This document shows, piece after piece, positions 54,496-61,608 of a stretch of 64,000 nucleotides of DNA. Both the position numbers and the translations under genes were made by a program. The notes beneath the pieces are model-generated. The model was given only the letters and a program-made list of their open reading frames with translations, searched no databases and was not told the DNA's origin. This DNA comes from Leucobacter aridicollis (GTDB lineage: Bacteria > Actinomycetota > Actinomycetes > Actinomycetales > Microbacteriaceae): the NCBI RefSeq assembly GCF_013409595.1, contig NZ_JACCBD010000001.1:868001-932000 (forward strand). The letters are read 5' to 3'. Numbering within the stretch: the stretch's first letter is position 1; every line of letters starts with the position of its first letter.

Positions 54496-55134
54496 ATGGC
54501 TCTCCTCTACGCAGACACCACGCTCGTCCCGTCCAAGCTTGAACTCATCGCCGAGTGGCTCCCGAAGCAGCCCTGGTTCACGGGCGACGTCGCCCAGCTC
54601 GCCCGCGTTTCGGGCTACCGCCTCGACGACCCGGAGGGCGAGGTCGGTATCGACGGGATCCTCGTGTCGGCGGGGGAGGATAAGGTCTACCACGTGCCGC
54701 TCACGTACCGCAGCGCGCCGCTCGACGGCGGCGAGGCACACCTCGTCGGAACGACCGAGCACGGCATCCTCGGCACGCGCTGGGTGACCGCAGCGACCGG
54801 TGACCCCGTCTACCGGGCCGTGCTCGCCCAGGTGATCGCGCAGGGCGGCTCGGGGAGCGAAGAGCTTCTGCACCAGCCGGACGGCTCGACGGTGCCACGC
54901 GAGATCGCGATGCCGATCCACGGGTCGGGAGAGCCCGGCGCGCAGGTACCCGAGCTGTGGGCCGCCGAGGTCTCGCTCGCCGACGGCGTCAGCGTCGCCT
55001 CGACGGGCTTCGCGACCCTCAGGGTCATCCACGTGCCGCAGGCCGACGCCCCGGCCGCGCGCGGCGCCGCAGGCACGCTCACGGCGACCTGGCCGGGCCA
55101 GGAGACGCCCGTCGTGATCGCCACGCTGGACTAG
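54496..55134 (+). CDS. Maltokinase N-terminal cap-like (CG0192-type) protein
   Basis: A 212-residue protein. The start LLYADTTLVPSKLELIAEWLPKQPWF and the middle VYHVPLTYRSAPLDGGEAHLVGTTEHGILGTRWVTAATGDPVY match the domain that caps the N-terminus of actinobacterial maltokinases. Here it stands alone without the kinase. Its role is not known. TATGAT ends 6 nt before the ATG at 54496, so the transcript is probably leaderless. Confidence 0.82.
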   Translation: MALLYADTTLVPSKLELIAEWLPKQPWFTGDVAQLARVSGYRLDDPEGEVGIDGILVSAGEDKVYHVPLTYRSAPLDGGEAHLVGTTEHGILGTRWVTAATGDPVYRAVLAQVIAQGGSGSEELLHQPDGSTVPREIAMPIHGSGEPGAQVPELWAAEVSLADGVSVASTGFATLRVIHVPQADAPAARGAAGTLTATWPGQETPVVIATLD

Positions 55135-55310
55135 TGGCGTTCGCCGGGGGCTTGCACCATCGGGCTGCCCGCCAGCCACGGGCGCTCGCGCAGCGCGCGG
55201 GGGCGCGAGGCGTGTCGCCCGCGTGACGCGCCCGCGACATGCGGTTGGCCCGCCCGTTTTCGCTTTTCGCGAGTGACCCGATAGAGTATTCCTTGCGCGA
55301 AAGCGTAAAT

Positions 55311-55384
55311 CGGGATGTGGCGCAGTTTGGTAGCGCACGTCGTTCGGGACGACGGGGTCGCAGGTTCAAATCCTGTCATCCCGA
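55311..55384 (+). tRNA. tRNA-Pro(CGG)
   Basis: A full 74-nt cloverleaf: acceptor CGGGATG/CATCCCG, D-arm GCGC-AGTTTGGTA-GCGC, anticodon arm CGTCG-TTCGGGA-CGACG (anticodon CGG), variable GGGTC, T-arm GCAGG-TTCAAAT-CCTGT, discriminator A. CCA is not encoded. TAGAGT at 55282-55287 is a likely -10. It forms the border with an integrase-carrying prophage. Confidence 0.97.
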
Positions 55385-55385
55385 C
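55363..55385. other. Candidate prophage attachment site (attL core)
   Basis: The 3' end of tRNA-Pro lies ~110 bp from the end of a tyrosine integrase gene, and all genes beyond are phage-like. Such integrases usually recombine within the T-arm and acceptor 3' half, leaving the tRNA intact. The exact core cannot be set without the right end, which is outside the window. Confidence 0.5.
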
Positions 55386-55390
55386 GAAAT

Positions 55391-55434
55391 GGCCCGGAAC
55401 ATTGTTGAAATCTCAACGAAGTTCCGGGCCTTTA
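55391..55434 (+). terminator. Terminator after tRNA-Pro
   Basis: A 10-bp stem GGCCCGGAAC/GTTCCGGGCC with an inner GTTGA/TCAAC stem, followed by TTTAT, 6 nt after the tRNA. Confidence 0.85.
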
Positions 55435-55490
55435 TCGTTTCCTCAGAATTCCGATATCGGAAACATCCCACATTTATCCCACATGGGAAA

Positions 55491-56795
55491 TTACGCGGCG
55501 AGTGCTTGAGCTCTCCGCTCCTCAACCAAATCGACAACTTCAGCAATTTTGTCGGGCCAGAGTGCGGCATAAGTGTTCAGCGTTTCTGTCGCATCTTTGT
55601 GCCCAAGCATCTGCTGAACAAGCTTCACATCCGCGCCGGCCGCGATTGAGAGAGTTGCCGCTACGTGGCGAAGGTCATGGATCGTGAATCCAGTATCGAG
55701 CCCCTGCCCATCGCGTATCTTCTTCCAGATCCGGTTGTACCAATTCCGGTCGTTGATCGCTTCACCGCGGGCCGACTGGAATACCCAGTCGTCTTCGTTC
55801 ATGTCCGTGACGAGCGTTTCTATCTCCTCGATCAAGAAACCCGGGAGCGGTATCTCACGGCTCTCCCAGGTCTTTGGCGGGCCGGTCTTTCGTTTGCCTT
55901 CGCGGTCGATCGTCCAGGTGCGGTTGATCTTCGCACGGCCAACTGTCAGGTCGAGATCACCAACCTTCAACGCGGTCGCTTCCCCGATGCGAGGGCCGCA
56001 GTACGCGAGCAGACGCACTAGCGCGGCGTCGCCTGGTCTCCGAGTGATGTCTGAGGCGGCCTCAGCGAGCATTTCGACCTCTTGGTAGGTCAGCGTCGGC
56101 AGGCCCTCCCGTTCGCGCTCGTCGCGGGGGAGCTCGACGTGCTGCAGCGGGTCGCGCGCAAGCCAGCCCTCCGCGACGGCGTACCGGATCGTACCGCCGA
56201 ACGTCAGCCCAACGATGTGCTGAACGTATGTTGGCGCGAGGGGACGCATCGCTTTAACCTTCGCCTCGCCATCCGCTTTGGCTCGGGCCTTGTAGCTGTG
56301 TGGCGCCGTGCCGGCCATCAGCTCTTTCACCCACTCATCGATGTGCTCGCGTCGAATCGCGCCGATCTGTACGCCTGCCCACTTCGGGAGTACGTAGTTC
56401 CTCAGTTCGCGGTCGTAGCGCCGGAATGAGGAACCCTTGAGCCGGTTCTTGGAACCCAGCCAGATCGCGGCTACTTCATCAAACGGCCGCTCACGATGTG
56501 ACGGGTCGACATAGCGGCCAGTACGAATATCGTCCTCGAGCTCAGCCTCAAACGACTCGGCATCGGAGCGCTTCTTGAACGACTGCTGTCGAACCCGCCG
56601 GACGCCTCCGTCTTCCTCATACCAGCGAGTAGCCCAACGCGACCCCTTGCCAAACTTCGAGGTTCGGAAATGCTCTGGGAGCGTCTTGAGAGACTTGAGC
56701 TGTTGCGCGGTTGGTGCGATCCGCTGTTCAGTTCCGTCGGGGAGCGTGACGACAGTGTCTTTCACCCAGAGATCATCGACCCATGCTCTAGCCAT
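55491..56795 (-). CDS. Phage tyrosine integrase
   Basis: A 434-residue tyrosine recombinase. It has an Arm-type N-terminus, a SAM-like core-binding domain (~85-190) and a catalytic domain with Arg in [28 protein letters not shown] with the His and the nucleophile Tyr. The ATG at 56795 has a GGAG site; an in-frame TTG at 56807 is an alternative. It overlaps the upstream ImmA-type gene by 8 nt. It sits right beside tRNA-Pro, the probable insertion site. Confidence 0.95.
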   Translation of the reverse strand: MARAWVDDLWVKDTVVTLPDGTEQRIAPTAQQLKSLKTLPEHFRTSKFGKGSRWATRWYEEDGGVRRVRQQSFKKRSDAESFEAELEDDIRTGRYVDPSHRERPFDEVAAIWLGSKNRLKGSSFRRYDRELRNYVLPKWAGVQIGAIRREHIDEWVKELMAGTAPHSYKARAKADGEAKVKAMRPLAPTYVQHIVGLTFGGTIRYAVAEGWLARDPLQHVELPRDEREREGLPTLTYQEVEMLAEAASDITRRPGDAALVRLLAYCGPRIGEATALKVGDLDLTVGRAKINRTWTIDREGKRKTGPPKTWESREIPLPGFLIEEIETLVTDMNEDDWVFQSARGEAINDRNWYNRIWKKIRDGQGLDTGFTIHDLRHVAATLSIAAGADVKLVQQMLGHKDATETLNTYAALWPDKIAEVVDLVEERRAQALAA

Positions 56796-57261
56796 GTGCT
56801 GCTCCAATTCTCATCGCCCATTGCCCCTCGCCCATCTTGGGATCTAGGTACACGACGTCGCCGAGACGTTCGAACCGCAGCGCTTCCTCGCGCTGGCGCT
56901 TGCGTTCCTCGTTGTAGGCCACGAACTGTTCTCGTGTGACTCCGAGCTCGAGGCAGATGCGGTCATAGTCCTGCGTCATCGCCAGCTGCGCGTCAAACTC
57001 CCTTGGGTCGATCAGCCGCTGTGCTGAGTGAAGGTTGGCCCGGGCCTCGAAGCGGTGATGATGGCCAGGTGGGTCATTATGTTCGGCATGGTCACACTCG
57101 TGAGCGAGGATCGGCATTTCGAACTCTTGAGGTAGATCAATGTCGAGGATGATTAGCCGCTGCGCGGGAAACCATCCGCCGTAGTTCATAGTGAGCTTGC
57201 GTCTGACGACGGGGATCTTCATGCTGTCGGCATGCTCCCAAGCGTCATACAGTGTTGTCAC
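56788..57261 (-). CDS. ImmA/IrrE-family metallopeptidase
   Basis: A 157-residue protein with the zinc-protease motif HECDH (His54, Glu55, His58) in PILAHECDHAEH. ImmA-type proteases cleave the partner phage repressor to trigger induction. The gene lies between the repressor and integrase on the same strand, the usual place in a lysogeny module, and its end overlaps the integrase start. Confidence 0.88.
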   Translation of the reverse strand: MTTLYDAWEHADSMKIPVVRRKLTMNYGGWFPAQRLIILDIDLPQEFEMPILAHECDHAEHNDPPGHHHRFEARANLHSAQRLIDPREFDAQLAMTQDYDRICLELGVTREQFVAYNEERKRQREEALRFERLGDVVYLDPKMGEGQWAMRIGAAHG

Positions 57262-57345
57262 CTCGTCACCTTCCTGAAAATGGGTGCAGTCAATCGCCTG
57301 GCCCCGCCGTGGGGTCAGTGAGGGGGAGCTAGTCGCGGTCTGCGG

Positions 57346-57921
57346 CTAGGGCGTGTGGTCCTGAGGTAGATCCGTCTTGGGGTGTGCGGCTAGGCCCCAC
57401 TCCTCCTCGACGTTCTCCGGGACTTCGATGTCGCTCTCGGTTTGGACATTGTTACCCGCTCCACCGACATTCAGATCTTGCGACTCAAGACGTCGGCGTT
57501 CACCGCGGAGGATCTGGTTCACCTCGCGTTGCATGTGCTTAGGCGTTATCCCGGCAGAGATGATGGCCAGCCCACGTTTGCGAGCACGTCGTTGCAGTTC
57601 CTCGAGGAGCTCCCCGTCGGAGGCTTCCTTGAGAGCCAGGGCGAATTCGGAGACTCCTTCATGGTCAGCCCTGTCGGAAAGGGTCATTCTTTGGACCTCA
57701 AGGTTGTAGTCGATTTCAGCGAATGGATCGGGACGCTGAGCCCCATCGGACAAATCGTCGCCGAAGAATCTGCGCACCTTGTACTCAGCTTTTCGTGCGA
57801 CTCCGACTCTTTCCCAGTTGGTGATCGTCCTTGTTGACACTCCGAGCTGTTCAGCAAGCTCCTCTTGCGTGAGATTGCGGCGCTCGCGCGCGTCTCTAAG
57901 TTCGTTCCATGAGATGACCAT
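57346..57921 (-). CDS. Phage repressor with N-terminal XRE helix-turn-helix
   Basis: A 191-residue protein. Residues ~4-50 are a Cro/CI-type helix-turn-helix (ARERRNLTQEELAEQLGVSTRTITNWERVGV). The rest is charged and partly helical, with no peptidase domain visible, consistent with a repressor cleaved by a separate ImmA protease. The ATG at 57921 gives a compact N-terminus; a start at 57969 is possible. It is divergent from the small XRE gene. Confidence 0.85.
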   Translation of the reverse strand: MVISWNELRDARERRNLTQEELAEQLGVSTRTITNWERVGVARKAEYKVRRFFGDDLSDGAQRPDPFAEIDYNLEVQRMTLSDRADHEGVSEFALALKEASDGELLEELQRRARKRGLAIISAGITPKHMQREVNQILRGERRRLESQDLNVGGAGNNVQTESDIEVPENVEEEWGLAAHPKTDLPQDHTP

Positions 57922-57950
57922 GCCTACATTCTTCCCGCCGAGGCAAGGAT

Positions 57951-58012
57951 TGGCAAGTTTTGCGGGCAATAAATGCTGATAATTCGCGAATTGCGGATAA
58001 TGTTACTTGCCA
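57951..58012. promoter_or_regulatory. Candidate operators of the phage lysogeny switch
   Basis: The gap between the divergent repressor and Cro-like genes is AT-rich for this genome. It holds TGGCAAGT/ACTTGCCA (57951-57958 with 58005-58012) and, between them, a perfect 12-bp palindrome AATTCGCGAATT (57981-57992). These are the likely repressor and Cro-like binding sites. Confidence 0.55.
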
Positions 58013-58051
58013 GAGTTGCTGAATTCGGCAGTAGTTGCCTAGTCTGGACTC

Positions 58052-58279
58052 ATGTCAACTAGAAACATCAACGGCCCCGCCGTCGCGGTCATCCGGGAGC
58101 TGATGGGCATGCGGAAGGGCGAATTTGCTCGACGTGTCGAAATCGATCCGGGCTATCTCACCAAGATCGAGGCTGGATCTCGTCAGCCGTCACCGGCAGT
58201 CATGAAACGGATTGCATTTGCGCTAGGTGTGTCCATCGAAGTGGTGACCTACCCAGTTAATGCCGAGGCGGCTGCTTGA
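58052..58279 (+). CDS. Small XRE-family (Cro-like) regulator
   Basis: A 75-residue protein that is almost wholly a helix-turn-helix (VIRELMGMRKGEFARRVEIDPGYLTKIEAGSRQPSPAVMKRIAFALGV). It is the first rightward gene of the prophage, divergent from the repressor, as Cro would be. TAGTCT ends 6 nt before the ATG, so the transcript is probably leaderless. Confidence 0.88.
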   Translation: MSTRNINGPAVAVIRELMGMRKGEFARRVEIDPGYLTKIEAGSRQPSPAVMKRIAFALGVSIEVVTYPVNAEAAA

Positions 58280-58351
58280 TCCAATCAGGCGAATGCCCGA
58301 TGAACCACTGCCGAAATCACCGAACCAGTTTCTTTACGAGGAGAAAACACT

Positions 58352-59125
58352 ATGACCAGCACAAGCATTATTGAAACCCGAGGCGGAGAGCTCACGATCT
58401 CCTCCGAGATCATCGCAGAGCGAACCGAGAGAGACCATCCCTCGATTCTCAGGACTATCGCCGAACACGAAGAGGCATTTGCTGAATTCGGCTTGGTCCG
58501 ATTTGAAATCCGACCAAGAGTCGCGGGCCAGCATGGCGGCGGAGAGGTCCGGTTCGCGATCCTGAACGAGCATCAGGCAACTTTGATGATGACGTTCATG
58601 CGCAACAGCAAGATCGTGAAGGCCTTCAAAGTTGAACTGGTCAAGCAGTTCTACAAGATGCGTCAGGCTCTCACCGCACCTGCTGTGGCGGCGCACAAAG
58701 CACCTGAGGTGCTCGACCTCAAAGGGCAGGCAGCAATCCTGCGCACGTTGAGGAGTTCGCTGCAGCCTGACTATGCCGATGCGAAGGCTCGTGTCCTTCT
58801 GGCCCGTGCGATGGGCGATGAGGCCGAGATTGACCCCGCAAGGCGCCCACTTGACGTACAGAGCTACCTCGAGAGCCGAGAGATCCCGACCTCGGTCCTT
58901 CGATCGAGGCGCGGACAGTTCGGAACCCTTGTCGCCAAGGAGTACCGCGCCGAGTTCGGGGAATCACCGAAGAAGGTTGAAAGGTTCGTAAATGGTGTTC
59001 CGAAGCAAGTGAATGGCTATACCGAAGAGCACCGCTACCTTTTCGACCGGGCCTTCCCGAAGGACAAGGTCCTTGCTGAGTATGTGGATGGCGATCCCGA
59101 ACAGCTCTCTCTTGGTGGCTTCTAG
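58352..59125 (+). CDS. Rha-family phage regulatory protein, copy 1
   Basis: A 257-residue protein. Residues ~10-110 form the Rha domain (ELTISSEIIAERTERDHPSILRTI, FAILNEHQATLMMTFMRNSKIVKAFKVELVKQFYKMRQ). The C-terminal half (AAILRTLRSSLQ..., SVLRSRRGQFGTLVAKEYRAEFG) differs from the second Rha protein and may bind DNA or a partner. Rha proteins regulate phage development. A GAGGAG site precedes the ATG. The stop overlaps a tiny downstream ORF (TAGTG). Confidence 0.85.
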   Translation: MTSTSIIETRGGELTISSEIIAERTERDHPSILRTIAEHEEAFAEFGLVRFEIRPRVAGQHGGGEVRFAILNEHQATLMMTFMRNSKIVKAFKVELVKQFYKMRQALTAPAVAAHKAPEVLDLKGQAAILRTLRSSLQPDYADAKARVLLARAMGDEAEIDPARRPLDVQSYLESREIPTSVLRSRRGQFGTLVAKEYRAEFGESPKKVERFVNGVPKQVNGYTEEHRYLFDRAFPKDKVLAEYVDGDPEQLSLGGF

Positions 59126-59211
59126 TGACCGGTGTCATCGATTGGCTGTACGCGTTGACGGCCGCCACGATCATCATCTGGCTTTACCGCAACCGACGCG
59201 ACCTTCGGTGA
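59125..59211 (+). CDS. 28-residue membrane microprotein
   Basis: A GTG-started ORF of 28 codons, beginning on the last base of the Rha stop (TAGTG). It encodes a membrane segment (VIDWLYALTAATIIIWLY) with a basic end (RNRRDLR). The same stop-start overlap is used at other phage and host gene pairs here, which supports translation. The function is unknown. Confidence 0.5.
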   Translation: MTGVIDWLYALTAATIIIWLYRNRRDLR

Positions 59212-59261
59212 ACAGCCTTCGCGTTTTCCACCAACCACAGATCAGCACAGAAAGGCGCAAC

Positions 59262-59540
59262 GTGAGTGAAGTCATCCAGTTCCCGAACGCGAAGCCACCC
59301 ACCGATGACCCAGTTCCTGACCTCCCGCTTGTTCTCTCACCGGCTCAACTCTCCGAGCTCCTCACCGTTTCGGTGAAGACGATCACCCGGTGGAGAGAAG
59401 ACAAGGTCGGGCCGCCGGCGTTCAAACTCCCCGGTGGACGGTTTTACCGGTATCGCAGAGACGAGGTCATCGCCTGGATCGATGACCTGGCAAAGAAAAA
59501 GCCCGGAGCTGCAACCCCGGGCCAGAACACAAACCTCTAG
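59262..59540 (+). CDS. Helix-turn-helix (MerR/excisionase-like) protein
   Basis: A 92-residue protein with a central winged-helix segment VLSPAQLSELLTVSVKTITRWREDKVGPPAFKLPGGRFYRYRRDEVIAWIDDL. This is the HTH_17 type found in excisionases and phage regulators. The GTG at 59262 follows an AAAGG site; the longer reading to 59013 overlaps the upstream Rha gene and is not supported. It could be the excisionase partner of the integrase. Confidence 0.83.
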   Translation: MSEVIQFPNAKPPTDDPVPDLPLVLSPAQLSELLTVSVKTITRWREDKVGPPAFKLPGGRFYRYRRDEVIAWIDDLAKKKPGAATPGQNTNL

Positions 59541-59550
59541 GGAGAGAATC

Positions 59551-60351
59551 ATGTCTGAAGTACAGAGTATCAACATCGTCGAAGACGCGGAAGGCGAACT
59601 GCGCGTCTCGTCACTGATCATCGCCGGGCGCACCGAAGTGCAGCACAAGAACGTGATGGACCTGGTGAGGACTTACGCGGACGAACTAGCAGAGTTCGGC
59701 CCACTCGCGTTTGAAACGCGAATGGGTGTCCCGCTCCCACAAGGCGGCTTCGCAAAGGCAACCGAGTACGCGCTGCTTAGCGAACACCAGGCCACACTTC
59801 TAATCACGTTCATGCGCAACAGCCCGATCGTGCGCGAGTTCAAGGTTGAGTTGGTGAAGCAGTTCTATGCGATGCGTCAGGCGCTCGCTGTCTCGCAGTT
59901 CGCGCCCCCACAAACGTACTCAGACGCGTTGCGTGAGCTTGCAGCAACGGTGGAGAAGAACACGGAGCTGGCGCAGAAGATCATCGCCGACGAACCCAAG
60001 GTCGACTATGTGGACACTTTCGTCGCTGACGGTGACTTGCGAATCCTCCGCAACGTGGCGAAGTCGATCGGTATGACTGAAACGGAACTGCGCACCGACC
60101 TGCTGGCACGCAAGTGGATCTACGTCGAGCACATGACGCGCTGGTCAGAGTCGAAGCAGGAGAAGGAAACCGTCTCCCGGTATTCGCCGTACGCCCACAA
60201 GGCCGAGTACTTCCAGCCGATACCGAACCATCTGGCGCCACGGTTCAAGGGCGAGGTCATGCACACGCTGAAGGTGACGCCGGCAGGCGCTGTAGCTATC
60301 GCGCGACTGTACGGTAGGCACCTCGCCGCGGTTGAGGCGGTGTCGGCATGA
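59551..60351 (+). CDS. Rha-KilAC type phage antirepressor, copy 2
   Basis: A 266-residue protein. Residues ~14-112 are a Rha domain similar to copy 1 (LSEHQATLLITFMRNSPIVREFKVELVKQFYAMRQAL). Residues ~135-260 are a KilAC/ANT domain (DYVDTFVADGDLRILRNVAKSIGMTETELRTDLLARKWIY, HTLKVTPAGAVAIARLY). Such proteins oppose the repressor or control lytic development. A GGGAGAG site precedes the ATG. Its stop begins the first of three repeated ATGA junctions. Confidence 0.88.
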   Translation: MSEVQSINIVEDAEGELRVSSLIIAGRTEVQHKNVMDLVRTYADELAEFGPLAFETRMGVPLPQGGFAKATEYALLSEHQATLLITFMRNSPIVREFKVELVKQFYAMRQALAVSQFAPPQTYSDALRELAATVEKNTELAQKIIADEPKVDYVDTFVADGDLRILRNVAKSIGMTETELRTDLLARKWIYVEHMTRWSESKQEKETVSRYSPYAHKAEYFQPIPNHLAPRFKGEVMHTLKVTPAGAVAIARLYGRHLAAVEAVSA

Positions 60352-60503
60352 TTGGGCTGCGCAGCATGAGGAAGGCCCGGCGTTTGGGCGCCGGGCCGGG
60401 GCTTAAAGCTTCGAGGGGAAGTCAAATAGGCCCTGTGGGGACTCTAACCCGGGAACGGTCAGAAGAAAAGGAAAAGTTGCGTCGTGAGGCGGTGCCGGCA
60501 TGA
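60348..60503 (+). CDS. 51-residue ORF, repeat unit 1
   Basis: An open frame of 52 codons that starts on the antirepressor stop (ATGA) and ends on the start of the next ORF (ATGA). The product is basic (MIGLRSMRKARRLGAGPG... ending REAVPA). No ribosome site other than coupling is seen. It has the same length and the same end (REAVxA) as the next ORF. Coding status is uncertain. Confidence 0.35.
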   Translation: MIGLRSMRKARRLGAGPGLKASRGSQIGPVGTLTRERSEEKEKLRREAVPA

Positions 60504-60655
60504 GCGCCCTGCTGTGGAAATGGGAAGGCCCGGCCTTGGGGAAGCCGGGCCAAGGCAGGGGGATTGCTTGGGGAAGCGTCTGCCTATGGGGGACTCTAGC
60601 TGTGTTTACGTCGAACCGGAAGAGCGAATTAGGGCGAGAGGCGGTGTCGGCATGA
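60500..60655 (+). CDS. 51-residue ORF, repeat unit 2
   Basis: A second 52-codon frame, starting and ending at identical ATGA junctions, with product MSALLWKWEGPALGKPGQG... ending REAVSA. A short hydrophobic stretch (GIAWGSVCLWGTLAVF) is present. Its end faces the convergent membrane-protein gene 14 bp away. Coding status is uncertain. Confidence 0.35.
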   Translation: MSALLWKWEGPALGKPGQGRGIAWGSVCLWGTLAVFTSNRKSELGREAVSA

Positions 60656-60669
60656 GTGCGCGACGCCGT

Positions 60670-61059
60670 TCACGTCGTGAAGCGGAATACCGGGCCTTGG
60701 TTGACGCCCTTCGCGTCGGTCCAGTCGATCTTGAACACACCCGTGCCTGCATCGCTGACCATAAGCAGGATGGCGTCTTTTGGTCGGCACTTGTTGACTG
60801 GGGCGTCCGGGTGAAGCTCGAACTCCGAGTTTCCAGTGATGGCGATGTCCACGTTGTGCGCTTCGATGTCGCCGATGTTCTCAATGATGACGATGCGCGT
60901 CTTGAGTCTGCTGTCTTTGATCGACCAGGTGACAGACCAGTCAGCAGCGAGTTTCTTGGCTTCGGAGCGGCGCCGGAGGAACGAGACAAGTTCGTTCAGC
61001 CCAATGGTGGAGGCAGCCGTGATGACCGCGATGAGGATGCTGACCCAAGCGCTGACCAT
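60670..61059 (-). CDS. Reverse-oriented prophage membrane protein (moron-like)
   Basis: A 129-residue protein with one N-terminal membrane segment (~2-22, VSAWVSILIAVITAASTIGL), then RRR and Lys residues, so the ~100-residue C-terminal domain should be cytoplasmic. It runs against the surrounding phage genes. TAGGCT ends 7 nt before the ATG at 61059, giving it its own leaderless promoter. The plus-strand reading of the same DNA lacks such support. No family is recognised; host-protective or superinfection roles are possible for such genes. Confidence 0.7.
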   Translation of the reverse strand: MVSAWVSILIAVITAASTIGLNELVSFLRRRSEAKKLAADWSVTWSIKDSRLKTRIVIIENIGDIEAHNVDIAITGNSEFELHPDAPVNKCRPKDAILLMVSDAGTGVFKIDWTDAKGVNQGPVFRFTT

Positions 61060-61608
61060 GAGGCAAAGCCTACATCTTGGGGCGAAGCGGTCTGGGCTGC
61101 TTTGGAAGGCCGCTCGCGTGGGGTTCGACTGGCTTTGACCGCTTCCGAGTAGCAGGCGTTCGCGCCACTTTCTTGGCCCTTGCGACATAGGGCTAGCCAC
61201 GCTTTACCCAAAATCGGGCCGGTCGGCCTCAAAACCGTCCGGTTCACGACATGGCCTAAACAGCCGCCCACCGTCACGAGGGCCCCCTTCACCGGGCGTC
61301 CCATGACTGACATATCGGGCATTGAACTGAATAGAAGATAACCGGCGCGGATGGTGCGGTGAGGGTAGTGACTCACCGTGCGAGCTTGAAGCGTTTGGGA
61401 TGCCGAACCTCGGGAGGGGTAATCAGGCGAGTCGCGGCGGAATCGCTGTCGCGCCGTGGACACCGATGGGTGGAAGCGTCTAGAGCTTTATGGCCGTTCG
61501 TTCGGCCAGGCGGTGCTTGGTGCCGTGTGATGTCTGGGCTACCCGGTCACACGCGAGGTTCGAACCCTCGCCCGCCACGACAGTACGTCACAACAACAAG
61601 GAGAACTC
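61060..61608. other. 549-bp gap in the prophage
   Basis: I find no gene I can support. Open frames on both strands lack start signals and plausible composition. The left end holds the -10 (61072-61067) of the reverse membrane-protein gene. Around 61355-61380 there is a CGGTGA/TCACCG hairpin. The right end holds a tRNA-like segment and an AAGGAG ribosome site for the next gene. Confidence 0.5.
61508..61578 (+). other. Degenerate tRNA-like segment
   Basis: CGAGG-TTCGAAC-CCTCG at 61554-61570 is a perfect tRNA T-arm, followed by CCCGCCA, which can pair over five positions with GGCGG at 61509-61513. The middle folds as GTGAT/GTCAC with a 14-nt loop, which is not a normal anticodon arm. It may be a decayed tRNA or only a pair of hairpins. 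Confidence 0.3.

Larger units (their letters stand above)
60334..60655 (+). repeat. Degenerate tandem repeat with 152-bp period
   Basis: GAGGCGGTGTCGGCATGA occurs at 60334-60351, 60486-60503 (one change) and 60638-60655, exactly 152 bp apart. Each unit also has a GGCCCGGC/GCCGGGCC hairpin (60374-60397 and 60527-60551) and a GGGGACTCTA box (60437-60446 and 60589-60598, again 152 bp apart). The sequence between these anchors has diverged. Confidence 0.8.

Noticed and set aside
52473..54497. 674-codon minus-strand frame over typA
   Set aside because: Shadow of typA.
60484..61152. 222-codon plus-strand frame in the prophage
   Set aside because: The minus-strand membrane protein over the same DNA has a leaderless promoter and a plausible hydrophobic pattern; the plus frame does not.
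60996..61463. 155-codon minus frame in the prophage gap
   Set aside because: No start signal, overlaps the promoter and start of the membrane-protein gene, and has no recognisable pattern.
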